64,000 nt of DNA from contig PTFA01000091.1 in assembly GCA_003342895.1 (NCBI GenBank), positions 1,499,660-1,563,659 on the forward strand, given 5' to 3'. Below, piece by piece: positions 63,602 to 64,000 of the stretch. The notes beneath the pieces were generated by a model. That model was not told where the DNA came from. It saw only the letters and a program-made list of their open reading frames with translations, and ran no database searches. The translations under genes and the position numbers were made by a program. The stretch is from Casuarius casuarius (taxonomy: Eukaryota > Chordata > Aves > Casuariiformes > Casuariidae). Position 1 is the stretch's first letter. Every line of letters starts with the position of its first letter.

Positions 63602-64000
63602 AGTTATATTCCAACTACAGGAAAAAGACTTATGTGAAGCACATATCGTACTAGATTCTTAAGTCAATGAACCAGTCTTCACGCATCCCTGTGTACATGG
63701 AACCATCCATTTCACTTTGCCCTCTGCCTCCAGCCTGGAAGACTGGTGTAGAAGGCAAGGGCAGGAACAGACGCAGACAGAACAAAAAGGGTTGTCTGTT
63801 AGCCATAAATTGAGAGGCACCTGCAAGCAGACATTCATCTTCCCAATATAAGCAAATGAATACTGTAAGAAGACACATGGTTTAAGTAAACTGTTATTGC
63901 TGAGGAAATGGCTGCTTGCTGAGAAAAATCTTGACACAGGTAAGACAAATTCCTCCAGAATGCATTAAAGAATCTAGATGCATCAAATAAGAATAGATGA

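Larger units (their letters stand above)
56001..64000 (-). other. UNC5D: UNC5D intron 1, far part (runs off the right edge)
   Basis: This is intronic sequence with two plus-strand CR1 LINE 3' pieces (about 60775-60995 and 62170-62275), a short TA run (63442-63457) and a G-quadruplex motif (63575-63601). There is no CpG-rich promoter-like region, and no signal-peptide exon is seen on the minus strand. I therefore take the whole stretch as still within intron 1, although nothing here independently proves that. Confidence 0.72.

Noticed and set aside
1..64000. CRISPR arrays, operons, phage or plasmid functions, or a novel defence-type system
   Set aside because: The window is vertebrate intron sequence with three exons; there are no regularly spaced repeats and no clustered genes.

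Overview
The window is nuclear DNA from an amniote, most likely a bird. It is AT-rich and intron-dominated, with no bacterial-style gene packing and no long ORFs. Coding sequence is confined to three short exons with consensus splice sites. The interspersed repeats are CR1 LINE 3' ends, a few decayed MIR SINEs and fossil palindromic DNA elements of the kind shared by turtles, crocodilians and birds. One CR1 piece (about 14188-14237) resembles the avian 3' end most closely. No Alu, B1 or recent L1 is visible. The bird assignment is inference; a crocodilian or turtle cannot be fully excluded.

The only gene I can support is UNC5D (unc-5 netrin receptor D), on the minus strand. Exons 2, 3 and 4 lie at 17780-17998, 10403-10546 and 5532-5635. 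They join in frame: phase 1 into exon 2, phase 1 between 2 and 3, phase 1 between 3 and 4, and phase 0 after exon 4. Together they encode the short post-signal-peptide linker, the whole first Ig-like domain, and the first half of the second Ig-like domain, which contains its first cysteine. Exon numbers assume that exon 1 is the signal-peptide exon, as in mammals. Exon 1 must lie to the right of 64000 and exon 5 to the left of position 1; neither was found here.

Layout from left to right: the 3' part of this window's piece of intron 4 (1-5531); exon 4; intron 3 (5636-10402), with an 85-bp inverted repeat pair and a long TA tract close to the exon 3 donor; exon 3; intron 2 (10547-17779), with CR1 and MIR fossils and a candidate conserved element; exon 2; then at least 46 kb of intron 1 (17999-64000). 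Intron 1 holds MIRs, old palindromic elements, CR1 pieces, microsatellites and G-quadruplex motifs. A very long first intron is typical of UNC5 genes.

I found no new biological system, no operon, no CRISPR array and no independent gene inside the introns. The observations most worth checking are the 96% identical inverted repeat in intron 3, the symmetric two-exon Ig1 cassette, the simple repeats beside the exon 2 acceptor and the exon 3 donor, and three intronic stretches that look like candidate regulatory elements.
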